20,466 nt of DNA from Ga0074130 sp035565355 (GTDB taxonomy: Bacteria > Pseudomonadota > Gammaproteobacteria > Burkholderiales > Rhodocyclaceae). The stretch lies in assembly GCA_035565355.1 (NCBI GenBank), contig DATMSM010000088.1, forward strand, positions 1 through 20,466, in the 5' to 3' direction. This document shows positions 6,360-12,386 of this stretch, piece by piece; position 1 is the first letter of the stretch; the number at the start of each line of letters is the position of its first letter. The notes beneath the pieces were generated by a model. It saw only the letters and a list, made by a program, of their open reading frames with translations. It was not told the DNA's origin and did not search any database. Position numbers and translations under genes: made by a program.

Positions 6360-6998
6360 TCAGGGCTGCCAGTGCATGAAATTCTTCAGCAGTTGCAACC
6401 CGGCCTCGGCACTCTTCTCCGGATGAAACTGGGTTGCGAAAATGTTAGCGTGACCGATCGCGCTGGTAAAGGGGATGCCATAGTGCGTTCGGCCCGCCGT
6501 CAGGGCAGGATCGTCGGGCTGCACGAAGTAGCTGTGTACGAAATAGAAGCGCGCGCCGTCCGGAATTCCCTGCCACAGGGCATGCGACTGCGTCTGTACA
6601 ACTTCGTTCCATCCCATGTGCGGCACCTTGAGCGGCATGCCGTCGGCATCACAAAGGCCCTTGGGAAAGCGCGGCACGCTGCCGGGCAGAACATCCAGGC
6701 CGCGGACATTGCCTTCTTCGGCATGACCAAACAGCATCTGCTGGCCGACACAAATCCCGAGGAAAGGCTTCTCAGCGGTCGCCTTGAGCACCGCTTCGCG
6801 CAGGCCGCGCGCGGCGAACTCACGCATGCAGTCCGGCATCGCGCCCTGACCGGGCATGACGACACGGTCAGCCGCAGCAATGACGGCCGCATCCGAGGTG
6901 ACTTGCACATTCGCATCCGGAGCCACGTGCTCAAGCGCCTTGGCCACGGACCGCAGATTCCCCATGCCGTAATCGACGACGGCGACGGTACGACTCAT
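6360..6998 (-). CDS. hisH: Imidazole glycerol phosphate synthase glutaminase subunit HisH
   Basis: HisH is the class I glutamine amidotransferase that supplies ammonia to HisF. The catalytic triad is complete: Cys83 in GICVGQQM, His192 and Glu194 in QFHPEKS. The oxyanion-strand motif PGQGAM is present near residue 49. Its 212 residues are a normal length. The ATG at 6998 lies 22 bases after hisB in the same operon. The Shine-Dalgarno is weak. Confidence 0.98.
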   Translation of the reverse strand: MSRTVAVVDYGMGNLRSVAKALEHVAPDANVQVTSDAAVIAAADRVVMPGQGAMPDCMREFAARGLREAVLKATAEKPFLGICVGQQMLFGHAEEGNVRGLDVLPGSVPRFPKGLCDADGMPLKVPHMGWNEVVQTQSHALWQGIPDGARFYFVHSYFVQPDDPALTAGRTHYGIPFTSAIGHANIFATQFHPEKSAEAGLQLLKNFMHWQP

Positions 6999-7020
6999 GA
7001 TGATCTACACCGATGGAGTT

Positions 7021-7608
7021 TTACAAAGTACCCTTGGTCGAAGGAATGACGCCAGCCATGCGCGGATCGACTTCGATGGCCATGCGCAGGGCGCGACCGA
7101 AGGCCTTGAACACGGTTTCGGCCTGGTGGTGCGAGTTGAGCCCACGCAGATTGTCGATGTGCAAGGTGACGCCCGCATGATTGACCAACCCCTGGAAGAA
7201 CTCGTAGACGAGGTCGACATCCAGTTCACCGATCATGGAGCGGGTGAAGGGCACATGAAACTCCAGGCCCGGACGGCCCGAGAGATCGATCACGACGCGC
7301 GACAGGGCTTCATCCAGGGGCACATAGGCGTGACCATAGCGACGCAGGCCCTTCTTGTCGCCCCAGGCTTTGGCCAAGGCCTGGCCGATGGTGATACCGA
7401 TGTCCTCGACGGTATGATGGCCATCGATATGCAGGTCGCCCTTGGCCTCCACTTCGAGGTCGATCAAGCCATGACGGGCGATCTGGTCGAGCATGTGATC
7501 AAGGAAGCCGATCCCGCTCTGGAACTTGGAGACGCCGGTACCATCCAGGTTCAGACGAACCGTGATCTGGGTTTCGAGGGTGTTACGTGTAATTTCAGCT
7601 TGCCGCAT
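7021..7608 (-). CDS. hisB: Imidazoleglycerol-phosphate dehydratase HisB (monofunctional)
   Basis: HisB dehydrates imidazole glycerol phosphate to imidazole acetol phosphate. The 195 residues contain only the dehydratase domain, not the histidinol-phosphatase fusion found in enterics. Manganese-binding motifs are visible: FLDHML, HHTVEDIG and SHHQAETVFKAFGRAL, plus the terminal PSTKGTL. No histidinol phosphatase gene is in the window, so that step must be encoded elsewhere. It is the first gene of the hisB-to-tatC unit and has an extended -10 promoter candidate upstream. Confidence 0.98.
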   Translation of the reverse strand: MRQAEITRNTLETQITVRLNLDGTGVSKFQSGIGFLDHMLDQIARHGLIDLEVEAKGDLHIDGHHTVEDIGITIGQALAKAWGDKKGLRRYGHAYVPLDEALSRVVIDLSGRPGLEFHVPFTRSMIGELDVDLVYEFFQGLVNHAGVTLHIDNLRGLNSHHQAETVFKAFGRALRMAIEVDPRMAGVIPSTKGTL

Positions 7609-7652
7609 GGCTCTAGGAAGTCAAAGCGCAGGCACGGAGGCCCAATGCCTGC

Positions 7653-7661
7653 ATGATACCA
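7653..7661 (-). promoter_or_regulatory. Extended -10 promoter candidate for the hisBHAFIE-hinT-tatABC unit
   Basis: On the minus strand TG-G-TATCAT matches an extended -10 element, with the hexamer at 7653-7658. It lies about 45 bases upstream of the hisB ATG in the 118-base divergent hisB/hisC spacer. No good -35 is seen at 17 bases, as is common for extended -10 promoters. No clear plus-strand promoter for hisC was found; a small CCGAC/GTCGG hairpin lies at 7694-7708. Confidence 0.4.
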
Positions 7662-7726
7662 TTTTGCTCCGCACAAACTGATAGAAAGGGCATCCGACCG
7701 CAAGTCGGGCTGCCCGCCCATGCCGC

Positions 7727-8788
7727 ATGAGCCGTTTCTGGAGCAAAACCGTCCACAGCCTGACCCCCTACGTCCCCGGCGAGCAACCCAAGCTCGCCAA
7801 GCTGGTCAAGCTCAATACCAACGAAAACCCCTACGGGCCTTCGCCGCAGGCGCTTGCGGCACTCTCCGCCGTCGTCGGCGACGGGCTGCGCCTGTACTCC
7901 GACCCTCACAGCGAGAAGCTCAAAGCCGCGATTGCCGCCCATCATGGCGTCACCACGCAGCAGGTGTTCGTCGGCAACGGCTCGGACGAGGTGCTGGCGC
8001 ATACCTTCCATGCCCTGCTCAAGCACGACCTGCCTCTGCTCTTCCCCGACATTACCTACAGCTTCTATCCGGTCTATGCGGGGCTCTACGAGATCGATTA
8101 CCGCAGCGTGCCTCTGGCCGCGGATTTCAGCATCCGTGTCGAGGATTACAAGCAGCCCAACGGCGGCATCATCTTCCCGAATCCAAACGCACCGACCGGC
8201 ATGCTGCTGTCGCTGACCGCCATCGAGGACATCGTCGTCGCCAATCCGGATTCGGTCGTCGTCGTCGATGAAGCTTATATTGACTTCGGCGGCGAGACCG
8301 CGATCCCGCTGGTGACGAAATACCCCAATCTGCTGGTGGTGCACACCTTCTCCAAGTCGCGTTCGCTAGCCGGCCTGCGCGTCGGCTTCGCCGTCGGCCA
8401 CCCCGAGCTGATCGAAGCACTGGAGCGCGTCAAGGACAGCTTCAACTCCTATCCGCTGGACAGCTTAGCGATTGCCGGCGCCACCGCGGCAATGCAGGAC
8501 ACTGCCTATTTTGAACAGACCCGTGCAGCCGTCATCCGCAGCCGCGAGGCGCTGAACAAGGACATGCAGGCGCTTGGCTTCGAAGTCTTACCCTCGGCCG
8601 CCAACTTCATCTTCGCCCGCCACCCGGAACGCGATGCCGCCGAGCTCGCTGCCGAATTGCGCCAGCGCAGCATCATCGTGCGTCACTTCAAGGCGGACCG
8701 CATAGCGCAGTTCCTGCGCATCAGCATCGGTACGGACGAGCAATGCGCCTTGCTGGTCGAGGCGCTCAAGTCGATCCTGTCGCGATAA
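7727..8788 (+). CDS. hisC: Histidinol-phosphate aminotransferase HisC
   Basis: HisC is a PLP-dependent aminotransferase that makes histidinol phosphate from imidazole acetol phosphate and glutamate. The 353 residues contain the fold-type I motifs: TNENPYGPSP near residue 31, NPNAPTG (152-158), VVVDEAYIDF with Asp181, and HTFSKSRSLAGLR with the Schiff-base Lys210 and phosphate-binding Arg218. The ATG at 7727 is the conserved start. It is the only his gene on the plus strand, divergent from hisB and convergent with the lipoprotein gene, so it needs its own promoter. Its stop codon lies inside the terminator stem downstream. Confidence 0.97.
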   Translation: MSRFWSKTVHSLTPYVPGEQPKLAKLVKLNTNENPYGPSPQALAALSAVVGDGLRLYSDPHSEKLKAAIAAHHGVTTQQVFVGNGSDEVLAHTFHALLKHDLPLLFPDITYSFYPVYAGLYEIDYRSVPLAADFSIRVEDYKQPNGGIIFPNPNAPTGMLLSLTAIEDIVVANPDSVVVVDEAYIDFGGETAIPLVTKYPNLLVVHTFSKSRSLAGLRVGFAVGHPELIEALERVKDSFNSYPLDSLAIAGATAAMQDTAYFEQTRAAVIRSREALNKDMQALGFEVLPSAANFIFARHPERDAAELAAELRQRSIIVRHFKADRIAQFLRISIGTDEQCALLVEALKSILSR

Positions 8789-8822
8789 TTAAAAAGCCCG
8801 GCACAGGCCGGGCTTTTTAATT
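8787..8822. terminator. Very strong bidirectional terminator after hisC
   Basis: A perfect 16-bp stem (8787-8802 with 8807-8822) has a GCCCGGC core, an ACAG loop, and AAAAA/TTTTT flanks on both sides. The left arm includes the last two bases of the hisC TAA codon. It serves hisC on the plus strand and the lipoprotein gene on the minus strand. Confidence 0.93.
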
Positions 8823-8844
8823 GCAAGAAACCAAGAACGAACCG

Positions 8845-9063
8845 TCAATCGCCCTTGACGGCATCCTTGACATTGCCAGCGCCCTCTTTCAGCTTGTCGC
8901 CGGCATCCTCCAGAGAGTCGCGCACGGGCTCATTGGGACGGCTGTCGGTCGCATCCTTGAGCGTATCCTTGCTGTCGGACAACTGCGGATCAGGCGACTT
9001 GTTGCAGGCGCCCAGCGCAAAGATCATGGGCAAGGACAACAACAGGGCATATATCTTCTTCAT
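8845..9063 (-). CDS. Small lipoprotein of unknown function
   Basis: The 72-residue product has a lipoprotein signal peptide: MKK start, hydrophobic core LLLSLPMIFA, and lipobox LGAC with Cys20 as the lipidated residue. Asn at +2 fits outer-membrane sorting. The mature part is short, hydrophilic and rich in Asp, Lys and Glu, with repeated heptad-like units (DTLKDATD, DSLEDAGDKLKEG, NVKDAVKGD), suggesting one or two amphipathic helices. A GGGAG lies about six bases before the ATG. It is a single-gene unit between two terminators, inside the his cluster but not in its pathway. I do not recognise the family. Confidence 0.8.
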   Translation of the reverse strand: MKKIYALLLSLPMIFALGACNKSPDPQLSDSKDTLKDATDSRPNEPVRDSLEDAGDKLKEGAGNVKDAVKGD

Positions 9064-9084
9064 GACATTCTCCCGGTAAGTGAT

Positions 9085-9098
9085 GGTGGAACTCCACC
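9085..9098. promoter_or_regulatory. Inverted repeat upstream of the lipoprotein gene
   Basis: GGTGGA-AC-TCCACC is a perfect 6-2-6 repeat about 22 bases upstream of the lipoprotein ATG. It could be an operator or a leader hairpin. The rest of the 9064-9180 stretch shows no clear promoter. Confidence 0.3.
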
Positions 9099-9181
9099 CA
9101 GCCCCACTCTAATGGGCCTTTGCGCCCGACCTTGTCCGAGCATGCCTCCGGAGAATGTAGGCAAAGACCTAAACGCAGGAA

Positions 9182-9227
9182 AAAAAAGCCGTTCGTCCGA
9201 ATGAATCGTAGGACGAACGGCTTTTTT
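9182..9227 (-). terminator. Intrinsic terminator of the hisG-hisD unit
   Basis: GCCGTTCGTCC (9188-9198) pairs with GGACGAACGGC (9211-9221). The flanking A6/T6 runs extend the helix, and on the minus strand it ends in a T-run. It lies about 45 bases beyond the hisD stop codon. It indicates that hisGD transcription ends before the lipoprotein gene. Confidence 0.85.
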
Positions 9228-9230
9228 CTA

Positions 9231-9261
9231 CGTCCGGGCTGCGTCAAATGCAGCCCGGACG
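9231..9261. repeat. 12-bp perfect stem-loop between hisD and its terminator
   Basis: CGTCCGGGCTGC (9231-9242) and GCAGCCCGGACG (9250-9261) flank a seven-base loop. It starts 12 bases after the hisD stop and has no T-run. Placed directly ahead of the true terminator, it may protect the hisD mRNA 3' end. Confidence 0.6.
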
Positions 9262-9272
9262 GGAGTTGAAGA

Positions 9273-10565
9273 TCACTCGTTTCTCAGCTCGGCTGCGCGC
9301 GCGTGTGCCGTCAGGCCTTCGCCGTGCGCCAGCGTGGCCGCGATCGGGCCAAGGAAGGCCGAGCCTTCGGCCGACACTTCGATCAGGCTGCTGCGCTTCT
9401 GGAAGTCATAAACGCCCAGCGGGCTGGAGAAGCGGGCGCTGCGGGAGGTCGGCAGCACGTGATTCGGGCCGGCACAGTAGTCGCCCAGCGACTCCGAGGT
9501 GTACTTGCCGATAAAGATGGCGCCGGCATGGCGAATCTTGGGCACCAGCGCACGCGCATCGGCGACAGACAGCTCAAGGTGTTCCGGCGCGATCTTGTTG
9601 GCGATCTCGCAGGCTTCGTCCAGATCGCGGGTCAAAATCAGCGCACCACGACCGGTGATGGAAGCGGTGATCACCTCCTTGCGCGGCATGGTCGGCAAGA
9701 TCTTTTCGATGCTGGCGGCGACCTTCTCGATAAAGGCCGCATCTGGGCACAGCAGGATGGACTGGGCCAGTTCGTCATGCTCGGCCTGGGCGAACAGGTC
9801 CATTGCCACCCAGTCCGGGTTGGCGGAGGCGTCGGCAATCACCAGCACTTCGGACGGACCGGCGACCATGTCGATGCCGACGGTGCCGAAGACGCGGCGC
9901 TTGGCGCTGGCGACATAGGCGTTGCCCGGACCGACGATTTTGTCGACCTGCGGAATGGTTTCGGTGCCGTAGGCCAGCGCGGCGACAGCCTGCGCACCGC
10001 CGATGGTGAACACGCGATCGACGCCGACCAGATGCGCAGCGGCGAGCACCAGCTGATTCTTCTCGCCGCCCGGTGTCGGAACCACCATGATCAGCTCACC
10101 AACACCAGCGACCTTGGCCGGCAGCGCATTCATCAGCACGGAACTCGGATAGGCGGCCTTGCCACCCGGCACGTAGAGGCCGACACGATCCAGCGGGGTG
10201 ACCTTCTGGCCCAGCTTGGTGCCGTTGGCTTCGGTGTACTCCCAGGACTCGGACTTCTGGCGTTCGTGGTAGCTGGTCACGCGCGCGGCAGCGGCTTCCA
10301 GCGCCTTACGCTGCGCCTCGGGCAGGCCGTCGAAGGCGGCCTTGAGCTCGGCCTTGGGCAGCTCCAGCGCGGACATCGCGGCGGCGTCGAGACGGTCGAA
10401 GCGGCGCGTGTATTCGAGCACGGCGGCATCGCCCTGCTTCTTCACATTGGACAGGACTTCGGCGACGGTACGCTCGATGCCCTCGTCGGTTTCGCTCTCG
10501 AAGGCGAGCAGCGCATCCAGCGTGGCGTTGAAGTCGGGGGTCTTGGAATCGAGTTTGCGGATCAT
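9273..10565 (-). CDS. hisD: Histidinol dehydrogenase HisD
   Basis: HisD oxidises histidinol to histidine in two NAD-dependent steps. The 430-residue product contains the zinc ligands Gln260 and His263 (QAEHDELAQ), Asp362 (GDYCAGPNHVLP) and His421, plus the catalytic pair Glu328-His329 (APEHLEL), and the YVPGGKAAYPSS motif. A longer in-frame reading exists upstream, but it overlaps hisG; the ATG at 10565 (MIRKLDS) is one base past the hisG stop and gives the normal family length. Confidence 0.98.
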   Translation of the reverse strand: MIRKLDSKTPDFNATLDALLAFESETDEGIERTVAEVLSNVKKQGDAAVLEYTRRFDRLDAAAMSALELPKAELKAAFDGLPEAQRKALEAAAARVTSYHERQKSESWEYTEANGTKLGQKVTPLDRVGLYVPGGKAAYPSSVLMNALPAKVAGVGELIMVVPTPGGEKNQLVLAAAHLVGVDRVFTIGGAQAVAALAYGTETIPQVDKIVGPGNAYVASAKRRVFGTVGIDMVAGPSEVLVIADASANPDWVAMDLFAQAEHDELAQSILLCPDAAFIEKVAASIEKILPTMPRKEVITASITGRGALILTRDLDEACEIANKIAPEHLELSVADARALVPKIRHAGAIFIGKYTSESLGDYCAGPNHVLPTSRSARFSSPLGVYDFQKRSSLIEVSAEGSAFLGPIAATLAHGEGLTAHARAAELRNE

Positions 10566-10566
10566 C

Positions 10567-11220
10567 TTACTTAGCTCCAGCAGCAACCGCACCGGCAAAG
10601 GCTTCGATGACCGGCTGCAGCAGTTCGCGCTTGAGTTTGAGCGCGGCCTGGTTGACGACAAGGCGCGAGGAAATGGGCAGCATTTCCTCGGCGACTTCGA
10701 GATTGTTGGCCTTGAGCGTGCCACCCGAGGACACGAGGTCGACGATGGCATCGGCCAGGCCGACCAGCGGCGCCAGCTCCATGGAGCCGTAGAGCTTGAT
10801 CAGGTCGACGTGCACGCCCTTGGCGGCGAAGTGTTCGCGCGCCGTGGTAATGTACTTGGTCGCCACGCGCAGGCGGGCGCCCTTCTTGACCGCGGCTTCA
10901 TAGTCGAAACCCGTGGGCACGGCCACACACAAACGGCATTTGGCGATTTCAAGATCCAGCGGCTGATACAGGCCAGCACCGCCGTGTTCGAGCAGCACGT
11001 CCTTGCCGGCAATGCCAAGATCGGCGGCACCGTACTGCACATAGGTCGGCGTATCGGAAGCGCGCACGATGACCACACGCACATCGGGGCGGTTGGTGTC
11101 GATGATCAGCTTGCGCGACTCTTCCGGATTTTCCTTGGGCACGATGCCGGCTGCGGCCAGCAGGGGCAAGGTTTCTTCGAAGATGCGGCCCTTGGAGAGG
11201 GCGATGGTGATTCCGCTCAC
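10567..11220 (-). CDS. hisG: ATP phosphoribosyltransferase HisG, short form
   Basis: HisG catalyses the first, feedback-controlled step of histidine synthesis: ATP plus PRPP to PR-ATP. At 217 residues it is the short form, which lacks the C-terminal ACT-like regulatory domain and in known systems works with the HisS-like regulatory subunit HisZ. No hisZ is in this window. The N-terminal ITIALSKGRI motif and the PRPP-binding DLVSSGGTLKANNL motif are present. Translation starts at GTG (11218-11220). It is followed almost without gap by hisD. Confidence 0.97.
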   Translation of the reverse strand: MSGITIALSKGRIFEETLPLLAAAGIVPKENPEESRKLIIDTNRPDVRVVIVRASDTPTYVQYGAADLGIAGKDVLLEHGGAGLYQPLDLEIAKCRLCVAVPTGFDYEAAVKKGARLRVATKYITTAREHFAAKGVHVDLIKLYGSMELAPLVGLADAIVDLVSSGGTLKANNLEVAEEMLPISSRLVVNQAALKLKRELLQPVIEAFAGAVAAGAK

Positions 11221-11247
11221 AGCGTTCTTTTATCTGGCAAAAACGGT

Positions 11248-11253
11248 ATTTTA
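11248..11253 (-). promoter_or_regulatory. Candidate -10 element for hisGD
   Basis: TAAAAT on the minus strand lies 28 bases upstream of the hisG GTG, in the 136-base divergent spacer shared with the DUF3717-like gene. The -35 at 17 bases (CTGATC) is poor. For the plus strand, TAGAAT at 11324-11329 is a possible -10 for the small gene, also without a good -35. Confidence 0.35.
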
Positions 11254-11356
11254 CCGCAGGCGGCTGGTCCGATCAGACGTGCGATTTGTGTTTGTGGCTA
11301 TCGTCGCCATCGCCGCCAGGCCGTAGAATACGCAGCCGCAGACCAGAAACACCGCA

Positions 11357-11587
11357 ATGAACGCCGCCCGCACCGAATATAGCCTCGTCGAAATCGGCCA
11401 CGCCATCGAATACTGGCTGGCCCATGAACAGGCCGAGCCTCTTTCCATCGGCGTAAACGCACGGGCACTGGCGGACATCTACGGCATCATGCTCTACCAG
11501 CGCCGCACCCGCGTGGCCGCAACGCAGCTTACGGAAAGGCAGATCAATGCACTGACCGTGGCACTGCACCAGTTGCCGCTGCTGTAA
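11357..11587 (+). CDS. Small DUF3717-like protein
   Basis: The 76-residue product reads as a compact helical protein without signal peptide or membrane segment. The pattern EIGHAIEYW near the N-terminus, ALADIYGIMLYQRR in the middle and a C-terminal LTERQINALTVAL helix resembles what I remember of DUF3717, a family of small proteins of unknown function mainly in betaproteobacteria. That match is from memory and is not tested. It starts at ATG 11357 with a weak Shine-Dalgarno. It is divergent from hisG and convergent with the PEP-CTERM gene. I cannot assign a function. Confidence 0.75.
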   Translation: MNAARTEYSLVEIGHAIEYWLAHEQAEPLSIGVNARALADIYGIMLYQRRTRVAATQLTERQINALTVALHQLPLL

Positions 11588-11590
11588 ACG

Positions 11591-11617
11591 AAAAAGCCCC
11601 GATGCAGGCATCGGGGC
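11591..11617 (-). terminator. Intrinsic terminator of the PEP-CTERM gene
   Basis: GCCCCGATG (11596-11604) pairs with CATCGGGGC (11609-11617). On the minus strand the stem is followed by TTTTT (11595-11591). It lies 34 bases beyond the PEP-CTERM stop. The small plus-strand gene ends just before it, but no T-run follows on the plus strand. Confidence 0.85.
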
Positions 11618-11651
11618 CGAATGCGCGGCAGTCAGCCGCGCGCGGAACTGA

Positions 11652-12233
11652 TTAGCGCCGCAGCTTGCGCCGCGCACCGACCAGGCCGAGCAGACCCATG
11701 CCCAGGAGCAGCAACGACTCCGGTTCCGGGACTTGAGCGCCGTCGTAGACAATTTCCGAGAAGTCGATGGCCCAGCTGTCGCTGGCGTTCGGCGTAAAGG
11801 AAATGTTCACCAGACCGTCGAGCAGCAGGGTCGGATCGAGCGTGAAAGTGAAGGTTTCGACGATGATGTGGCCGAAGCCATCGAGCGGCAAGGAGCCGAC
11901 CAGGACGCCGTCAGCGAAGATATCGTAGGGGCCAGAGATATCCGCGATGCCCGCGGTGCGGAAAGTCAGGCTTGCGCTTGAATAGCTGCCGGCCACGACG
12001 TTGTGCGCCCACAGCTGGGTGGCGGAAGTGTTGAAGAGCCGATCCGTGAAGCTCGGATCCGAACCCGTCGCCGAGAGCGACCAGCCACCCGGCAGCCATT
12101 CACCTTCGGTACAGGCACCGCCAGTGCCAAAACAATCCTTGTCGCCGAGCAGGCTGCTCAGCGGGGCTGCCGAAACCGCCAGCGAGAGGCACAGGCCACA
12201 GCAGGCGACGAAACTCTTGATCAATACATGCAT
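11652..12233 (-). CDS. PEP-CTERM sorting-domain exported protein
   Basis: The 193-residue protein has an N-terminal signal peptide with likely cleavage near residue 23 (VSAAPL). It ends in a complete PEP-CTERM sorting signal: Pro169-Glu170-Pro171 (VPEPESLL), a hydrophobic helix (about 174-187) and the basic tail ARRKLRR. Such proteins are processed by an exosortase (XrtA/EpsH type) and linked to exopolysaccharide. The middle region is rich in Ser, Thr, Gly and alternating hydrophobics (for example SASLTFRTAGI, FTFTLDPTLL), suggesting a beta-sandwich; no enzyme motif is seen. A TAAGGGA Shine-Dalgarno precedes the ATG at 12233. A near-consensus sigma-54 promoter lies upstream. No exosortase is in the window. 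Confidence 0.93.
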   Translation of the reverse strand: MHVLIKSFVACCGLCLSLAVSAAPLSSLLGDKDCFGTGGACTEGEWLPGGWSLSATGSDPSFTDRLFNTSATQLWAHNVVAGSYSSASLTFRTAGIADISGPYDIFADGVLVGSLPLDGFGHIIVETFTFTLDPTLLLDGLVNISFTPNASDSWAIDFSEIVYDGAQVPEPESLLLLGMGLLGLVGARRKLRR

Positions 12234-12267
12234 GGTTTATTCCCTTAAGTGAAACCACGCACCACAC

Positions 12268-12283
12268 AGCACTATTTATGCCA
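12268..12283 (-). promoter_or_regulatory. Sigma-54 (-24/-12) promoter of the PEP-CTERM gene
   Basis: The minus strand reads TGGCATAAATAGTGCT. Against the consensus TGGCAYRNNNNTTGCW it misses only one base (G for the first T of TTGC). The invariant GG and GC are spaced by exactly ten bases. The predicted start near 12257 gives a leader of about 24 bases with a proper Shine-Dalgarno. Orientation and distance both fit the PEP-CTERM gene. A sigma-54 promoter implies an enhancer-binding activator; in XrtA systems the response regulator PrsR is the obvious candidate, by inference. Confidence 0.75.
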
Positions 12284-12355
12284 AACACACAAACCCCAGC
12301 CGGTACAATGACTTGCCCCTTCCATACGCGACTGGGGTGAAACCGTTTGTCAGGT

Positions 12356-12374
12356 TTTCCGACACGTCCGGAAA
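12356..12374. promoter_or_regulatory. Dyad upstream of the sigma-54 promoter (possible activator site)
   Basis: TTTCCG-N7-CGGAAA is a perfect 6-7-6 dyad about 100-115 bases upstream of the predicted start, a usual distance for a sigma-54 enhancer. It is also only 12 bases past the murA stop, so it could be part of a weak murA terminator, although no T-run follows. A looser ACCCCAG/CTGGGGT pair lies at 12293-12299 and 12332-12338. Confidence 0.3.
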
Positions 12375-12386
12375 GCAGCCCTCCCT

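Noticed and set aside
5607..7049. 480-aa plus-strand open frame across hisA and hisH
   Set aside because: It is antisense to two genes with full catalytic motifs. Its composition is rich in Asp, Ala, Gly and His, typical of a high-G+C shadow frame.
7609..7726. A his leader peptide or attenuator ahead of hisB or hisC
   Set aside because: No run of histidine codons or attenuator-like alternative hairpins was seen in the spacer.
9303..10574. 423-aa plus-strand open frame opposite hisD
   Set aside because: Antisense shadow of hisD; no recognisable domain.
11273..11752. 159-aa minus-strand frame across the small gene and the PEP-CTERM 3' end
   Set aside because: It spans a terminator, reads the PEP-CTERM tail in another frame, and is opposite the DUF3717-like gene.
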